Made by a program: the position numbers and the translations under genes | Notes under the pieces: model-generated | What the model saw: the letters and a program-made list of their open reading frames with translations, nothing else | Database searches by the model: none | Told to the model about the DNA's origin: nothing | Assembly: GCF_000718165.1 (NCBI RefSeq) | Contig: NZ_JOEY01000020.1 | Span: forward strand, 62,001 to 126,000 | DNA: 64,000 nt | Direction of reading: 5' to 3' | Origin: Streptomyces fulvoviolaceus | Lineage (GTDB): Bacteria > Actinomycetota > Actinomycetes > Streptomycetales > Streptomycetaceae | Shown here: positions 51,924 to 60,603 of the stretch, piece by piece | How positions within the stretch are numbered: position 1 is the stretch's first letter | Layout of the letters: every line of letters starts with the position of its first letter

Positions 51924-52946
51924 ATGTTCCAGCGCTCTCCCCTGCGTGGATTCGGCCGGCTTCTCGCCGTGCTGCTCTCCGTCCTGCTCGGTACGGCCGC
52001 CCTGGCCGCCTGTGGCAGCGACAACTCCTCCGACGAGGCCGACACGGCGAAGGCGAGCGGCGTCTCGTCGACCGCCTTCCCGCGCACCCTCAAGACCGTG
52101 ATGGGCGACGTGAAGATCCCGTCCCAGCCGAAGCGGGTCGTCGTGCTCGACACCGGCGAGCTGGACGACGTCACCCTGCTCGGCATCGACCCGGTCGGCG
52201 CGGTCGCCCCGCACTTCAAGACCGAGGGCGGCTTCCCGACGTACCTGAAGGGCGAGTTGGACGGGACGGCGGACGTCGGCCCCCTCCTGGAGCCCAACCT
52301 GGAGAAGATCGCCTCGCTCAGGCCCGACCTGATCCTGTCGTCCAAGGTCCGGCACGAGGCGGTCTACGACAAGCTCAGCGCGATCGCCCCGACCGTCTTC
52401 ACCGAGACCACCGGCGGTGTCTGGAAGGAGAACCTGAAGGTCCACGCCCAGGCGCTCGGCCTGGAGAAGGAGGCCGCGGCCAAGCTCAAGGAGTACGAGA
52501 CGCAGGCCAAGGCGCTGGGTGCGGCGATCAAGAAGAAGGACGGCGGCACGATGCCGACGGCGTCCGTGGTCCGCTTCATCGCCGGTCCGACCCGTCTCTA
52601 CCAGTCCAACTCCTACAGCGGTGTCGTCCTGAACGACATCGGCTTCAAGCGGCCCTCGTCGCAGGTCTCCGACGACCCCGAGGTCACGATGAAGGACGTC
52701 AGCCCCGAGCAGATCGACCAGGCCGACGCCGACCTCATCTTCGTCACCAGCGCCGACGCCGAGGACAAGACCCAGAAGAAGCAGGTCACCTCCAACCCGG
52801 TGTGGAAGTCCCTCACGGCCGTGAAGGACGGCAAGGTCTTCGAGGTCCCGGACGAGACGTGGATGTCCGGCATCGGCGTCCAGGCCGCGGAGCAGATGCT
52901 CGCGGACGTGGCGAAGGCCACCGGTGTGGAGCTCCCCGCGAAGTAA
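51924..52946 (+). CDS. Siderophore-binding lipoprotein (FecB/FhuD type)
   Basis: 340 residues. Lipobox LAAC with Cys30. The Peripla_BP_2 domain has PKRVVVLDTGELDDVTLLGIDPVGA, LRPDLILSSKVRHE and FVTSADAEDKTQKKQV. It captures the ferric siderophore outside the membrane. With the two permeases and the ATPase it makes a complete importer. It is followed by a strong hairpin before the biosynthetic genes. Confidence 0.92.
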   Translation: MFQRSPLRGFGRLLAVLLSVLLGTAALAACGSDNSSDEADTAKASGVSSTAFPRTLKTVMGDVKIPSQPKRVVVLDTGELDDVTLLGIDPVGAVAPHFKTEGGFPTYLKGELDGTADVGPLLEPNLEKIASLRPDLILSSKVRHEAVYDKLSAIAPTVFTETTGGVWKENLKVHAQALGLEKEAAAKLKEYETQAKALGAAIKKKDGGTMPTASVVRFIAGPTRLYQSNSYSGVVLNDIGFKRPSSQVSDDPEVTMKDVSPEQIDQADADLIFVTSADAEDKTQKKQVTSNPVWKSLTAVKDGKVFEVPDETWMSGIGVQAAEQMLADVAKATGVELPAK

Positions 52947-52960
52947 CTCCCGCTGATTTC

Positions 52961-52995
52961 GGGGCGGGCCGCGACCACCAGCCGCGGCCCGCCCC
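52961..52995. terminator. Stem-loop between uptake and biosynthesis genes
   Basis: GGGGCGGGCCGCG (52961-52973) pairs exactly with CGCGGCCCGCCCC (52983-52995), a 13-bp stem with a 9-base loop, 15 bases after the binding-protein stop. It should end or weaken transcription before the biosynthetic operon starting at 53032. Confidence 0.82.
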
Positions 52996-53031
52996 AACCC
53001 CCCACCCGCTAGCGGAAGTTGTCTCTCAGCC

Positions 53032-54204
53032 ATGCGCCTGTACCTGCTTGCCCTCAATCCCACCGACTCCGTCACCGAGGGCTTCCTGCCCGCGGCCACC
53101 CGGCTGGGCCTGGACGTCACCGTCCTCACCGACCAGCCCGACGCGCACCGCCGTATGTATCCGGACGTCGAGATCCTGGAGTGCGACGTCCGTGACTTCC
53201 GGGCCGTGATCACCCGGATCTCCACGCACCACCGGCCCGACGCCGTCTTCACCAACAGCGATCACCTGCAGACCCAGGCCGCCCTGGCCGCCGCCTACTT
53301 CGGACTCCCCGGCAAGGACTGGCGGGCCGCCCTGCGCACCAAGGACAAGGCCGAGATGCGCCGCCGGCTCGCCGCCGCCGGTGTCGACTCGGTCTGGTCG
53401 ACCGAGATCACGGAGCCGAGCGCACTGGACGCGCCGTACCCGTGTGTGGTCAAGCCGCGCGAGGGCGTGGCCAGCGAGGACGTCGTCCTCGTCGCCGGCC
53501 CGGAGGAACTCGCGACGCACTCCAAGGAGATCCTGGACCGGCGCCCGGGCACCGTCCTGGTCGTGGAGGAGTTCCTCCCCGGCGAGCTCTTCACCCTGGA
53601 GACCCTCGGCGACGGCCGCGTCCGTCATGTCCTGGGCGGCTTCCACACCGAGCTGTCGCCGCCGCCGTACTTCATCGAGGAACGCCTCGTCTTCGTCCCG
53701 GCCCACCCCGAGCCGGTCGTCGCGCAGGTCCTCGCCCAACTGGACGCGCTGGGCGTCGGGTTCGGCGCTTGTCACACCGAGTTCGTGGTGCACGAGGGGC
53801 GGGCACGGATCATCGAGGTCAACTACCGGGCCATCGGCGACCAGTGCGACCTGCTGCTGGCCCGGCTGCTCGGCATCCCGCTCTTCGAGCACATCCTGCG
53901 CACCCACCTCGGCGAGCCGCTCCCGGCCGACCTGGACGCCCGCAGTGACGGAGCCGCCCGCCTGGAGTACGCGTGCGCCGACCGCGCCGGAACCCTGACC
54001 GCTGCTCCCGCGGCCACGGAACTCGCCGTCGACGGCGTCCATCTGACGTACCGTCCGCTGAGGGACGTCGGCGAGCGGCACGAGTTGTACCGCACCAACC
54101 GGGACTACCTGGGCGTCCTGCGCGCCGTCGGCACCGACCAGCCGACCGTGGACCGGGTCTCGGCCGACTTCCTGGCGGCCCAGCGCTGGGAGATTCAGCC
54201 GTGA
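53032..54204 (+). CDS. ATP-grasp ligase of siderophore biosynthesis (PvsA-like)
   Basis: 390 residues. Layout: N-terminal pre-ATP-grasp domain (RLYLLALNPTDSVTEGFLPAA), nucleotide-binding domain with CVVKPREGVASEDV and VVEEFLPGELFTLE, and metal site in ARIIEVNYRAIGDQCD. It forms an amide or ester bond with ATP hydrolysis. It overlaps the next gene by GTGA. It heads a five-gene run in the order ATP-grasp, NIS synthetase, MFS, NIS synthetase, PLP decarboxylase, the order of vibrioferrin pvsA-E. GGAAG lies about 13 bases before the ATG. In vibrioferrin the partner substrates are citrate, 2-oxoglutarate, alanine and serine/ethanolamine; those here are unproven. Confidence 0.83.
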   Translation: MRLYLLALNPTDSVTEGFLPAATRLGLDVTVLTDQPDAHRRMYPDVEILECDVRDFRAVITRISTHHRPDAVFTNSDHLQTQAALAAAYFGLPGKDWRAALRTKDKAEMRRRLAAAGVDSVWSTEITEPSALDAPYPCVVKPREGVASEDVVLVAGPEELATHSKEILDRRPGTVLVVEEFLPGELFTLETLGDGRVRHVLGGFHTELSPPPYFIEERLVFVPAHPEPVVAQVLAQLDALGVGFGACHTEFVVHEGRARIIEVNYRAIGDQCDLLLARLLGIPLFEHILRTHLGEPLPADLDARSDGAARLEYACADRAGTLTAAPAATELAVDGVHLTYRPLRDVGERHELYRTNRDYLGVLRAVGTDQPTVDRVSADFLAAQRWEIQP

Positions 54205-55919
54205 GCGCGCCGGCTGTCACGGACACCTGCGCGGCGGAGCTGCTCACCCGCGTGCTGAGCGCTCTCCTCCGCGAGGACGTGGTCGGGCTGCGCACCCGCA
54301 GCACGCTCGTGCGACGGGAGGACGGCGACTGGCTGCTGCTGCCGACGCCGGAGGGTGACGCGCTGCTGCTGCCCGTCACCGAGGACGGCTACCAGGCCGA
54401 GTACGCCGCCCGGCTGCCGCTGCTCGTACGGGAATCCGACGGCGAGGAGCTGACCTCGTACGAGAGCGCCCTCGGTGCGCTGCGCGAGCTCGCCGAGCCC
54501 GTGGACCGGGATGGCTTCGACGCGTTCGACGAGGAGTGCCGCCAGACGCTGGAGACGATGCGGCTGCACGCGGCGACGCAGTCGGAGGTCTCCGGACGGC
54601 TGACCGCACGGTACGGCGGAGACCCGGCGCGCTGGACCGGCCTGGCCGGCGGGCTGGGGTTCGAGACGCTCGCCGCCCGCCTGGACCATCCCGTCTACCC
54701 GACCGCACGTGGCCGCTCGGGGCTCACGGAGGAGCAACTGCGGGCGTACGCCCCGGAGTTCCACCCGCGCTTCGCCCTGCGCTGGCTCGCCGTGCCCCGC
54801 GAGGCGGTCGCCCTGACGGGCACGCTTCCGTCGTTCTGGCCAACGCCCGCGTCGCTCGGGCTGCCCGAAGTACAGGGCACCCATATGGCGTTGCCCGTGC
54901 ACCCGTTGACCGTCGGCGCCCCGCTCGAAGAGGCGTTGCGGGCCACCGGCCTCACGGACAGCGCGGTGCTCGCCGAGCGCGCGTACCTGGAGGTCGTACC
55001 GACCCTGTCGATGCGGACCGTGGCGACGGCCGCGGACCCGTCCGTGCATCTCAAACTCCCCCTGGCCACCGCCACGTTGGGGCTGCGCAACAAGCGGTCC
55101 ATCAAGCCCGGCACCCTCGTGGACGGCGCGGCGGGACAGCGCCTGCTGGAGGCGGTGGCACGTCGGGAACACCGCTTCCGGGCCATGATCCTGCACGCCG
55201 ACGAGACCACCTACGCCCACGGGGGGCACGAGCTGCTCGCCGTCCTGTGCCGCCGCTACCCCGCCGGTCTCGACGGCGCGGTGGTCGTGCCGATGGCCGC
55301 GCTCCTCGCCCCGGCGCCCGACGGGCGGCTGGTCGTGGACCATCTGGCCGACCGGTTCTACGGCGGCGACCCGCTCGCCCTGCTGGACGCCTGCCTGACG
55401 CTCCTGTTCGACTGGCAGACCACGCTGTTCGGCCAGGGCATCGCACTGGAGTCGCACCAGCAGAACGTCTCGCTGGTGCTGCGGCCCAGGAGTCTGCGCC
55501 TGCTGTTCAAGGACAACGACGGGCCGCGCATCAACACCCGCCGCCTGGAGCCCGTTCTCCCCGGGCCGTGGGGCTTCGACGACACGCGGACCTTCGGCAC
55601 CGAGGACGGGCCGGTCGCCGATCTCTTCGCGACCATCACGGTCCATCTGTGCGCGGGGGCCTACGCGTTCGGGCTCGCCCAGCACCGTCCGGCACTGCTC
55701 CGCCTCATTCGGGACCGGCTGACGGAGGCGGTGGACCGGCTCGGCGGTGACGCGGGCGCCGTCCTGCGGGCCCGGGTACTGGAGGCGCCACGGCTACCGG
55801 TGAAGGCGATGGTCACGGCCGGCACGCTGCTGTCCAAGGAGCGTTCGGGCGCCGCCGACATCAACAAGCACTACACCACCGGGCCCAACTACCTGCTGCG
55901 GGCCGGGGGTTCGGCATGA
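54201..55919 (+). CDS. NIS siderophore synthetase, IucA/IucC family (PvsB-like)
   Basis: 572 residues from GTG 54201, coupled to the ATP-grasp gene. Motifs of NIS synthetases: HLKLPLATATLGLRNKRSIKPGT, ALESHQQNVSLVL (catalytic-loop His and Asn) and LFKDNDGPRIN (ATP/metal site). The enzyme adenylates a carboxylate, usually of citrate or 2-oxoglutarate, and condenses it with an amine or alcohol. It overlaps the MFS gene by ATGA. It occupies the pvsB position. Confidence 0.88.
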   Translation: MSAPAVTDTCAAELLTRVLSALLREDVVGLRTRSTLVRREDGDWLLLPTPEGDALLLPVTEDGYQAEYAARLPLLVRESDGEELTSYESALGALRELAEPVDRDGFDAFDEECRQTLETMRLHAATQSEVSGRLTARYGGDPARWTGLAGGLGFETLAARLDHPVYPTARGRSGLTEEQLRAYAPEFHPRFALRWLAVPREAVALTGTLPSFWPTPASLGLPEVQGTHMALPVHPLTVGAPLEEALRATGLTDSAVLAERAYLEVVPTLSMRTVATAADPSVHLKLPLATATLGLRNKRSIKPGTLVDGAAGQRLLEAVARREHRFRAMILHADETTYAHGGHELLAVLCRRYPAGLDGAVVVPMAALLAPAPDGRLVVDHLADRFYGGDPLALLDACLTLLFDWQTTLFGQGIALESHQQNVSLVLRPRSLRLLFKDNDGPRINTRRLEPVLPGPWGFDDTRTFGTEDGPVADLFATITVHLCAGAYAFGLAQHRPALLRLIRDRLTEAVDRLGGDAGAVLRARVLEAPRLPVKAMVTAGTLLSKERSGAADINKHYTTGPNYLLRAGGSA

Positions 55920-57115
55920 GCGGGGCGGCTCTGCGGATGCCGCGCGCCGCGTCCGCTCGCGGCCAGGTGCACGCCGTCGCGGGCTGCTACTTCGTCGCCT
56001 CCTTCGCGGCGCTCGGGCTGCCGCCGTATCTCACCGAGATCCTGCCGGAGCTGGGCGACCGGGACGCCCGCTGGGCGGGTGTCCTGTACATCGTCCCGAC
56101 CGTGTTCGGCGGACTCTTCGCCCCGCTGTGGGGGCGGCTCGCCGACCGCTACGGCCGTAAACGGCTGCTGCTGCGCGCCCAGTTGGGGCTGACCCTGTCC
56201 TTCCTGCTGGCGGGCTGGGCCGACTCGCTGCCCACCTTCACGGTGGCGCTGATCCTGCAGGGCATCCTGGGCGGCACGTTCGCCGCGTCCAACGGATACC
56301 TCGGCGCCACCCTGGAGGGACCGGCACTGTCCAGGGCCCTGACCCTGATGCAGGGCAGCGCGCGGGCCGCGCTGGTCGTCGCGCCGATCGTGGTCGGTTC
56401 GCTGTCGGGCTGGCTGTCGCCGCACCGCCAGTACGCGTTGCTCGCCGTACTCCCGCTCACGGCCGCGCTGTTGCTGGCGGCTCTCCCCGAACCGGGACCT
56501 GCCGCCCAGGAGTCGGAGAGCGAGCCCGCGACGATTCCCGAAGCGCCTCCGACGGTGTCACTGAGGGCTTTGTACGTCCTGGAGTTCGCCTTCGTGTTCT
56601 CCACCGTCGTCTCCTTCCCGTATCTGATCGCCTTCGTCGACGAACGGCTCCCGGGCACGTCACCCCTCCTGTCCGGCGTCCTCTTCGCCCTGCCCCACCT
56701 GTGCTACCTGGTGGCGGCCCTGGCGGTGCACTCCGCGTTCCACAGCCGCCCGCGGGCCGGGATCGCCCTCGGGTTCGCCTGTATAGCCCTCGGCCTGGCC
56801 GGGCACGGCGGTGCCGATTCGCTGGCCGCGCTGATCGCCGTACGCCTCCTGCTGGGCGTGGGACTCACGCTCGGCCTGGTGTGCCTGCAGGTGCTGGCCG
56901 CCGAGTGCGCCAAAGGGCGGGCGCCCGGCGGGCTGTTCGGCTCACTGGAGTTCTTCTCCAAGGCCGGCGCGGTCGCCGCCGGCATAGCCGCGGCCGTGGG
57001 CAGCGCCCGCTTCGGCCCCACCGCCCCCGTCCTGACCGGCAGTGCCGCCGCCACGGTCACGGCCCTCGCGACCCTGATGCCCCCACTGAACCGCCGCACC
57101 CGCTGGAGCCGTTGA
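55916..57115 (+). CDS. MFS siderophore exporter (PvsC-like)
   Basis: 399 residues with 12 predicted membrane helices. GGLFAPLWGRLADRYGRKRLLL is the MFS loop 2-3 signature. The gene is embedded between two NIS synthetases with overlapping stops and starts (ATGA, TGATG), so it almost certainly exports the siderophore made by this operon. Confidence 0.9.
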   Translation: MSGAALRMPRAASARGQVHAVAGCYFVASFAALGLPPYLTEILPELGDRDARWAGVLYIVPTVFGGLFAPLWGRLADRYGRKRLLLRAQLGLTLSFLLAGWADSLPTFTVALILQGILGGTFAASNGYLGATLEGPALSRALTLMQGSARAALVVAPIVVGSLSGWLSPHRQYALLAVLPLTAALLLAALPEPGPAAQESESEPATIPEAPPTVSLRALYVLEFAFVFSTVVSFPYLIAFVDERLPGTSPLLSGVLFALPHLCYLVAALAVHSAFHSRPRAGIALGFACIALGLAGHGGADSLAALIAVRLLLGVGLTLGLVCLQVLAAECAKGRAPGGLFGSLEFFSKAGAVAAGIAAAVGSARFGPTAPVLTGSAAATVTALATLMPPLNRRTRWSR

Positions 57116-58890
57116 TGCCCTCGCTGACCCTCCCCCAGACTTCGTCCGAGGGGACCCCCCTCTCGCTTCGCTCGCCCGGGAGCAGCACCGCCACCTCCGC
57201 CGAACTGCCCACCGCCGACGAGGCCGTGGCCCACACACTGCTCAACTGTCTGCTGCGCGAGGTGTCGGGGCCCGAGCGCCAGAGCGTCGTCACCGACGGA
57301 CGGCTGCTGCTGCGGCTGCCGCGGCGTGGGGTCCTGCTGCGTGTCGCCCTGCGCCGCACCTCGCTGTTGGGCGCGCACCGGTTCACGGGCCCGGTGAGCG
57401 AACAGCGGGACGGCGACTGGTCGGAGATGGACTGGCGGCGCCTGGCCGAGTACACGCACGACGAGCTGTCGCTGCGCACCGGTGTGCGCAACGAGGAGTT
57501 CCTGGAGCAGATCGCCTCCAGCCACGAGGCCGTGTCGACCGCACTGGCCGCCACCCGCCCCTCCGGCTCTTCGGACAGTCCGCTGTCCGCCTACCTCGCC
57601 TCGGAGCAGTCGCTGCTCTTCGGTCACCGCTTCCATCCCACGCCCAAGGCCCGCACCGGCGACCCGCGGTCCTGGTCGGCGTATGCGCCGGAGGCCCAGG
57701 CCTCCTTCCCCCTGCGGCATCTCGCGGTCCGGACGCACCTGGTCGCCGAGGAGTCCGCGGACCCGTCGGCCCCGGCCGCGCTGGACCGGCAGCGGTCGGA
57801 CGTCCCGGACGGCTACCGGCTGCTGCCCGCCCACCCCTGGCAGTACGAGACACTCCGGGAGCACCCGGCGCTGCGCGCGGCCCTCGACCGCGGCGACGTC
57901 CTCGACCTCGGCCCGGGCGGTCAGCCCTTCGCCGCCACCGCGTCGGTGCGCACCCTGTACGACGGCGAGACGTTCCTGAAGTTCAGCCTGAACGTGCGCA
58001 TCACCAACTGCCTGCGCAAGAACAGCAGTTACGAGCTGTCCGGCGCCGTCGCCCTCACCCGCGCCCTCGCTCCGGCACTCGCCGACCTCGCCGAACGCTT
58101 CCCCGGCAGCGCCGTACTCCGCGAGCCCGCCTACCGCACGCTCGCCCTCCCGGGCCCCGACGGCACCCCGGACCGCGCGCTGTTCGAGGGCTTCGGCGTC
58201 ATCGTCCGCGAAGGCCTGCCGCAGCGCCTCGCACCCGGCACCACTCCCCTGCTGGCGGCCGCCGTGGCCGACGAGTACCCGACCGGCGCCGCGCACATCT
58301 CCCGCCTCCTCGACGGCGCGGACGAACAGACGGCACTCGCCTGGTGGTCGGCCTACCTCGACCTGCTGCTCCCACCGGTCCTGGCCGCCTACTTCGACCA
58401 CGGCCTGGTCCTCGAACCCCACCTCCAGAATGTCCTGGTGTGCGTGTCCGGCGACGGCATGCCCGCCCAGGTCCTCTTCCGCGACCTGGAGGGCACCAAG
58501 CTGGTCCCCGAGCACCACGCGGACACCCTGGCCGCCCTGTCGCCGGAGGTCGCGGGGCCGATGACGTACGACGCGCAGCGGGGCTGGGACCGTGTCGTCT
58601 ACTGCCTGCTGGTCAACCACGTCGCCGAGCTGCTCGCCGCCCTCGCCGACCTGCACCCGCGGGCGGAGTCCGCGCTGTGGGCGCGGGTGCGCGGCACGCT
58701 CCAGGCGTACGCCGACCGGCACGGCTGCCCGCCCCGTCTCGCCGCCCTGCTCGCCGGGGTTCCGCTGCCCGCCAAGACCAACCTGCTGACCCGCTGGGAG
58801 CGCAAGGCCGACCGCGAGGCCGGTTACGTCCGGCTGCCGTCCCCGCTCGCCGAGGACATCCTGCGCGACACGACCGGAAGGACCCGATGA
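57115..58890 (+). CDS. NIS siderophore synthetase, IucA/IucC family (PvsD-like)
   Basis: 591 residues from ATG 57115, which shares a base with the MFS stop (TGATG) and has GGAG upstream. NIS motifs: FLKFSLNVRITNCLRKNSSYELSGA, LVLEPHLQNVLV and LFRDLEGTKLV. The first ~25 residues (PSLTLPQTSSEGTPLSLRSPG in outline) are low-complexity and are encoded by what looks like a Streptomyces intergenic repeat read in frame. The rest matches the family length. It occupies the pvsD position and should make the second condensation. Confidence 0.88.
   Translation: MPSLTLPQTSSEGTPLSLRSPGSSTATSAELPTADEAVAHTLLNCLLREVSGPERQSVVTDGRLLLRLPRRGVLLRVALRRTSLLGAHRFTGPVSEQRDGDWSEMDWRRLAEYTHDELSLRTGVRNEEFLEQIASSHEAVSTALAATRPSGSSDSPLSAYLASEQSLLFGHRFHPTPKARTGDPRSWSAYAPEAQASFPLRHLAVRTHLVAEESADPSAPAALDRQRSDVPDGYRLLPAHPWQYETLREHPALRAALDRGDVLDLGPGGQPFAATASVRTLYDGETFLKFSLNVRITNCLRKNSSYELSGAVALTRALAPALADLAERFPGSAVLREPAYRTLALPGPDGTPDRALFEGFGVIVREGLPQRLAPGTTPLLAAAVADEYPTGAAHISRLLDGADEQTALAWWSAYLDLLLPPVLAAYFDHGLVLEPHLQNVLVCVSGDGMPAQVLFRDLEGTKLVPEHHADTLAALSPEVAGPMTYDAQRGWDRVVYCLLVNHVAELLAALADLHPRAESALWARVRGTLQAYADRHGCPPRLAALLAGVPLPAKTNLLTRWERKADREAGYVRLPSPLAEDILRDTTGRTR
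57128..57183. repeat. Intergenic-type repeat read through at the NIS synthetase N-terminus
   Basis: The stretch begins CCTCCCCCAGACTTCGTCCG, continues with AGGGGACCCCCCTCTCGCTTCG and ends CTCGCCCGGGAGC. It looks like a degenerate copy of a hairpin repeat common between Streptomyces genes (CCCCCAGACTTCGTCTGGGGG type, followed by ACCCCC and CTCGCTTCGCTC). Here it lies inside the 5' end of a gene and adds about 18 low-complexity residues. Recognition is from memory of such sequences, not a search. Confidence 0.55.
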
Positions 58891-60089
58891 CCGACCCGAC
58901 ACCCGCGGTCCGCGACCGCACCCTGTCCCTGCCCTCCGCCGAACTGCCCGCGTACCTCTACGACTTGGCGGCTCTGCGCACGCACGCGGCCGCCGTCCGG
59001 GAGGCCCTCCCCGAGCGGGTCGAGGTGTACTACGCCGCCAAGGCCAACCCGGAACCGGAGATCCTCGCCGCGCTCGGTCCGTACGTCGACGGCTACGAGG
59101 TCTCCTCGGGCGGTGAACTCGCCCATGTCGCCGGGGCGGTGCCGGGCCGGCCGCTCGCCTTCGGCGGCCCCGGCAAGACGCCCGACGAGGTGACGGCCGC
59201 GCTGGAACACGGAGTCGATCGCTTCCACGTCGAGAGCGCGTACGAGCTGCGCATGCTGGCCGAGTTGGCTCGACGCGTCGCGCCGGGGCGGCGGGTGGCG
59301 GTGCTGCCGCGCGTCAACCTCCCGGTGGCCGACGGCTCGTTGGCGGGCAGCTCGCTGGCGATGGGCGGCCGTCCGACGCCCTTCGGCCTGGACCCCACCC
59401 GCGCCCTCGAACTCGTCAAGGCTCTCACCGACGGCACCTACCCGCAGCTCGAACTGCAAGGCATCCACGCCCACTTGGCCAGCGGACTGGAGGCCGCGGA
59501 ACAGCTGGTGGTGGCCGAGACCGTCGTCTCCTGGGCCGTGGGCCTCGGCGTGCCCCTCGCCGAGGTGAACGTCGGCGGCGGCATGACCGTCGACTACGCC
59601 GCCCCGGAACGCCGCTTCGACTGGGCCGCGTACGGTCGCGGCCTCGCACAACTGACGGAGGCGCACCCGGAGTTGACGCTGCGCATCGAGCCGGGGCGGG
59701 CGCTGACGGCGTACTGCGGCTGGTACGCGACCGAGGTGCTGGACGTGAAGCACAGCCACGGCGAGGAGTTCGCCGTCGTCCGGGGCGGCACCCATCACCT
59801 GCGGACCCCGGCGACCAAGGGCCACGACCAGCCCTGCTCGGTACTCGAGGTGGACGCCTGGCCGTATCCCTGGCCGCGCCCCGCTGCCGAGTCCGCGCGG
59901 ATCACCCTCGCCGGACAGCTGTGCACACCGAAGGACCTGCTGGCCCGACGGGTGCCCGCGCCCGGGCTCAGGGCCGGGGACCGGGTCGTGTTCTCACTCG
60001 CGGGTGCCTACGCGTGGAACATCTCCCACCACGACTTCCTGATGCACCCGCGGCCGGGATTCCACTTCCTGGACGCAGGGCGCGGGTAA
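58887..60089 (+). CDS. PLP-dependent decarboxylase, LysA/ODC fold type III (PvsE-like)
   Basis: 400 residues. The PLP lysine is Lys52 in YYAAKANPEP. GIHAHLASGL, VNVGGGMTVDY, RIEPGRALTAYCGWYATEV and GQLCTPKDLLA complete the active site, the last with the Cys that acts across the dimer. Enzymes of this type in NIS clusters (PvsE, SbnH) decarboxylate an amino-acid-citrate intermediate or the amino acid itself. It overlaps the previous gene by ATGA and ends the operon at a strong terminator. Confidence 0.88.
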   Translation: MTDPTPAVRDRTLSLPSAELPAYLYDLAALRTHAAAVREALPERVEVYYAAKANPEPEILAALGPYVDGYEVSSGGELAHVAGAVPGRPLAFGGPGKTPDEVTAALEHGVDRFHVESAYELRMLAELARRVAPGRRVAVLPRVNLPVADGSLAGSSLAMGGRPTPFGLDPTRALELVKALTDGTYPQLELQGIHAHLASGLEAAEQLVVAETVVSWAVGLGVPLAEVNVGGGMTVDYAAPERRFDWAAYGRGLAQLTEAHPELTLRIEPGRALTAYCGWYATEVLDVKHSHGEEFAVVRGGTHHLRTPATKGHDQPCSVLEVDAWPYPWPRPAAESARITLAGQLCTPKDLLARRVPAPGLRAGDRVVFSLAGAYAWNISHHDFLMHPRPGFHFLDAGRG

Positions 60090-60091
60090 CG

Positions 60092-60123
60092 CGAAGGGCC
60101 GCCCGTTTCCGGGCGGCCCTTCG
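60092..60123. terminator. Bidirectional terminator with 14-bp stem and TTTC loop
   Basis: CGAAGGGCCGCCCG (60092-60105) pairs exactly with CGGGCGGCCCTTCG (60110-60123). It lies between the decarboxylase stop and the convergent small secreted protein gene. Confidence 0.92.
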
Positions 60124-60136
60124 TGGTGCGCGGGTG

Positions 60137-60433
60137 TCAGTACTGGATGCCGGGAATCAGACCGGTGACCGGAGCGGCCATGTCCGTGAGCTGGTGCAGC
60201 TGGTTGAGGTCGTTCAGCCGGTTGAGCTGGGCGAGCTGCTCGGAGGCCAGCGGGATCTCGTCCTTGTGCTCAGCCGGGATGTCACTCAGGGCGAGCGAGT
60301 CGAGCGCGGCGATGGGGCTGAGCCCGCTCGTGTCAGGGACAGCCGCGTCGGCTGCGTTCGCGAGGGGAGCGGTGAGGCCGGTGACGCCCACGGCAAGACC
60401 CACGGCGGCAACGATACGTCGAGTTGAGATCAT
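60137..60433 (-). CDS. Small secreted protein
   Basis: 98 residues. A clear signal peptide (STRRIVAAVGLAVGVTGL, ANAADA cleavage) precedes a mature part of about 70 residues. The mature part has a repeated Leu/Asn/Gln pattern (LAQLNRLNDLNQLHQLTDM) that could form an amphipathic helix. Family not recognised; small streptomycete exported proteins of this kind have no firm function. No strong ribosome binding site. Confidence 0.65.
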   Translation of the reverse strand: MISTRRIVAAVGLAVGVTGLTAPLANAADAAVPDTSGLSPIAALDSLALSDIPAEHKDEIPLASEQLAQLNRLNDLNQLHQLTDMAAPVTGLIPGIQY

Positions 60434-60603
60434 GTTTTCAGCAACGCCGGCGGGCCCGCCGCGGACACGGCCACCCGGTCCCCCTCACCCGTCAGGCGCA
60501 GTGCAGCGGCTGCGCTTGCCGAGCCCGCCGGGGCGGAGGAGTCTCGAAGGGAGAGGCCTACGGCCCGCTCCTCGTCGGGCCGCGGCCTTCCAAGGAGGTC
60601 ACC

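Noticed and set aside
53032..60089. Staphyloferrin or desferrioxamine cluster
   Set aside because: Desferrioxamine loci have one synthetase with a group II decarboxylase, and staphyloferrin B loci need SbnA/B and citrate-synthase genes; the order here fits pvsA-E instead.
60448..60461. CGGCGGGCCCGCCG palindrome as an operator
   Set aside because: It is pure G/C with no recurrence elsewhere in the window and is likely by chance at this composition.
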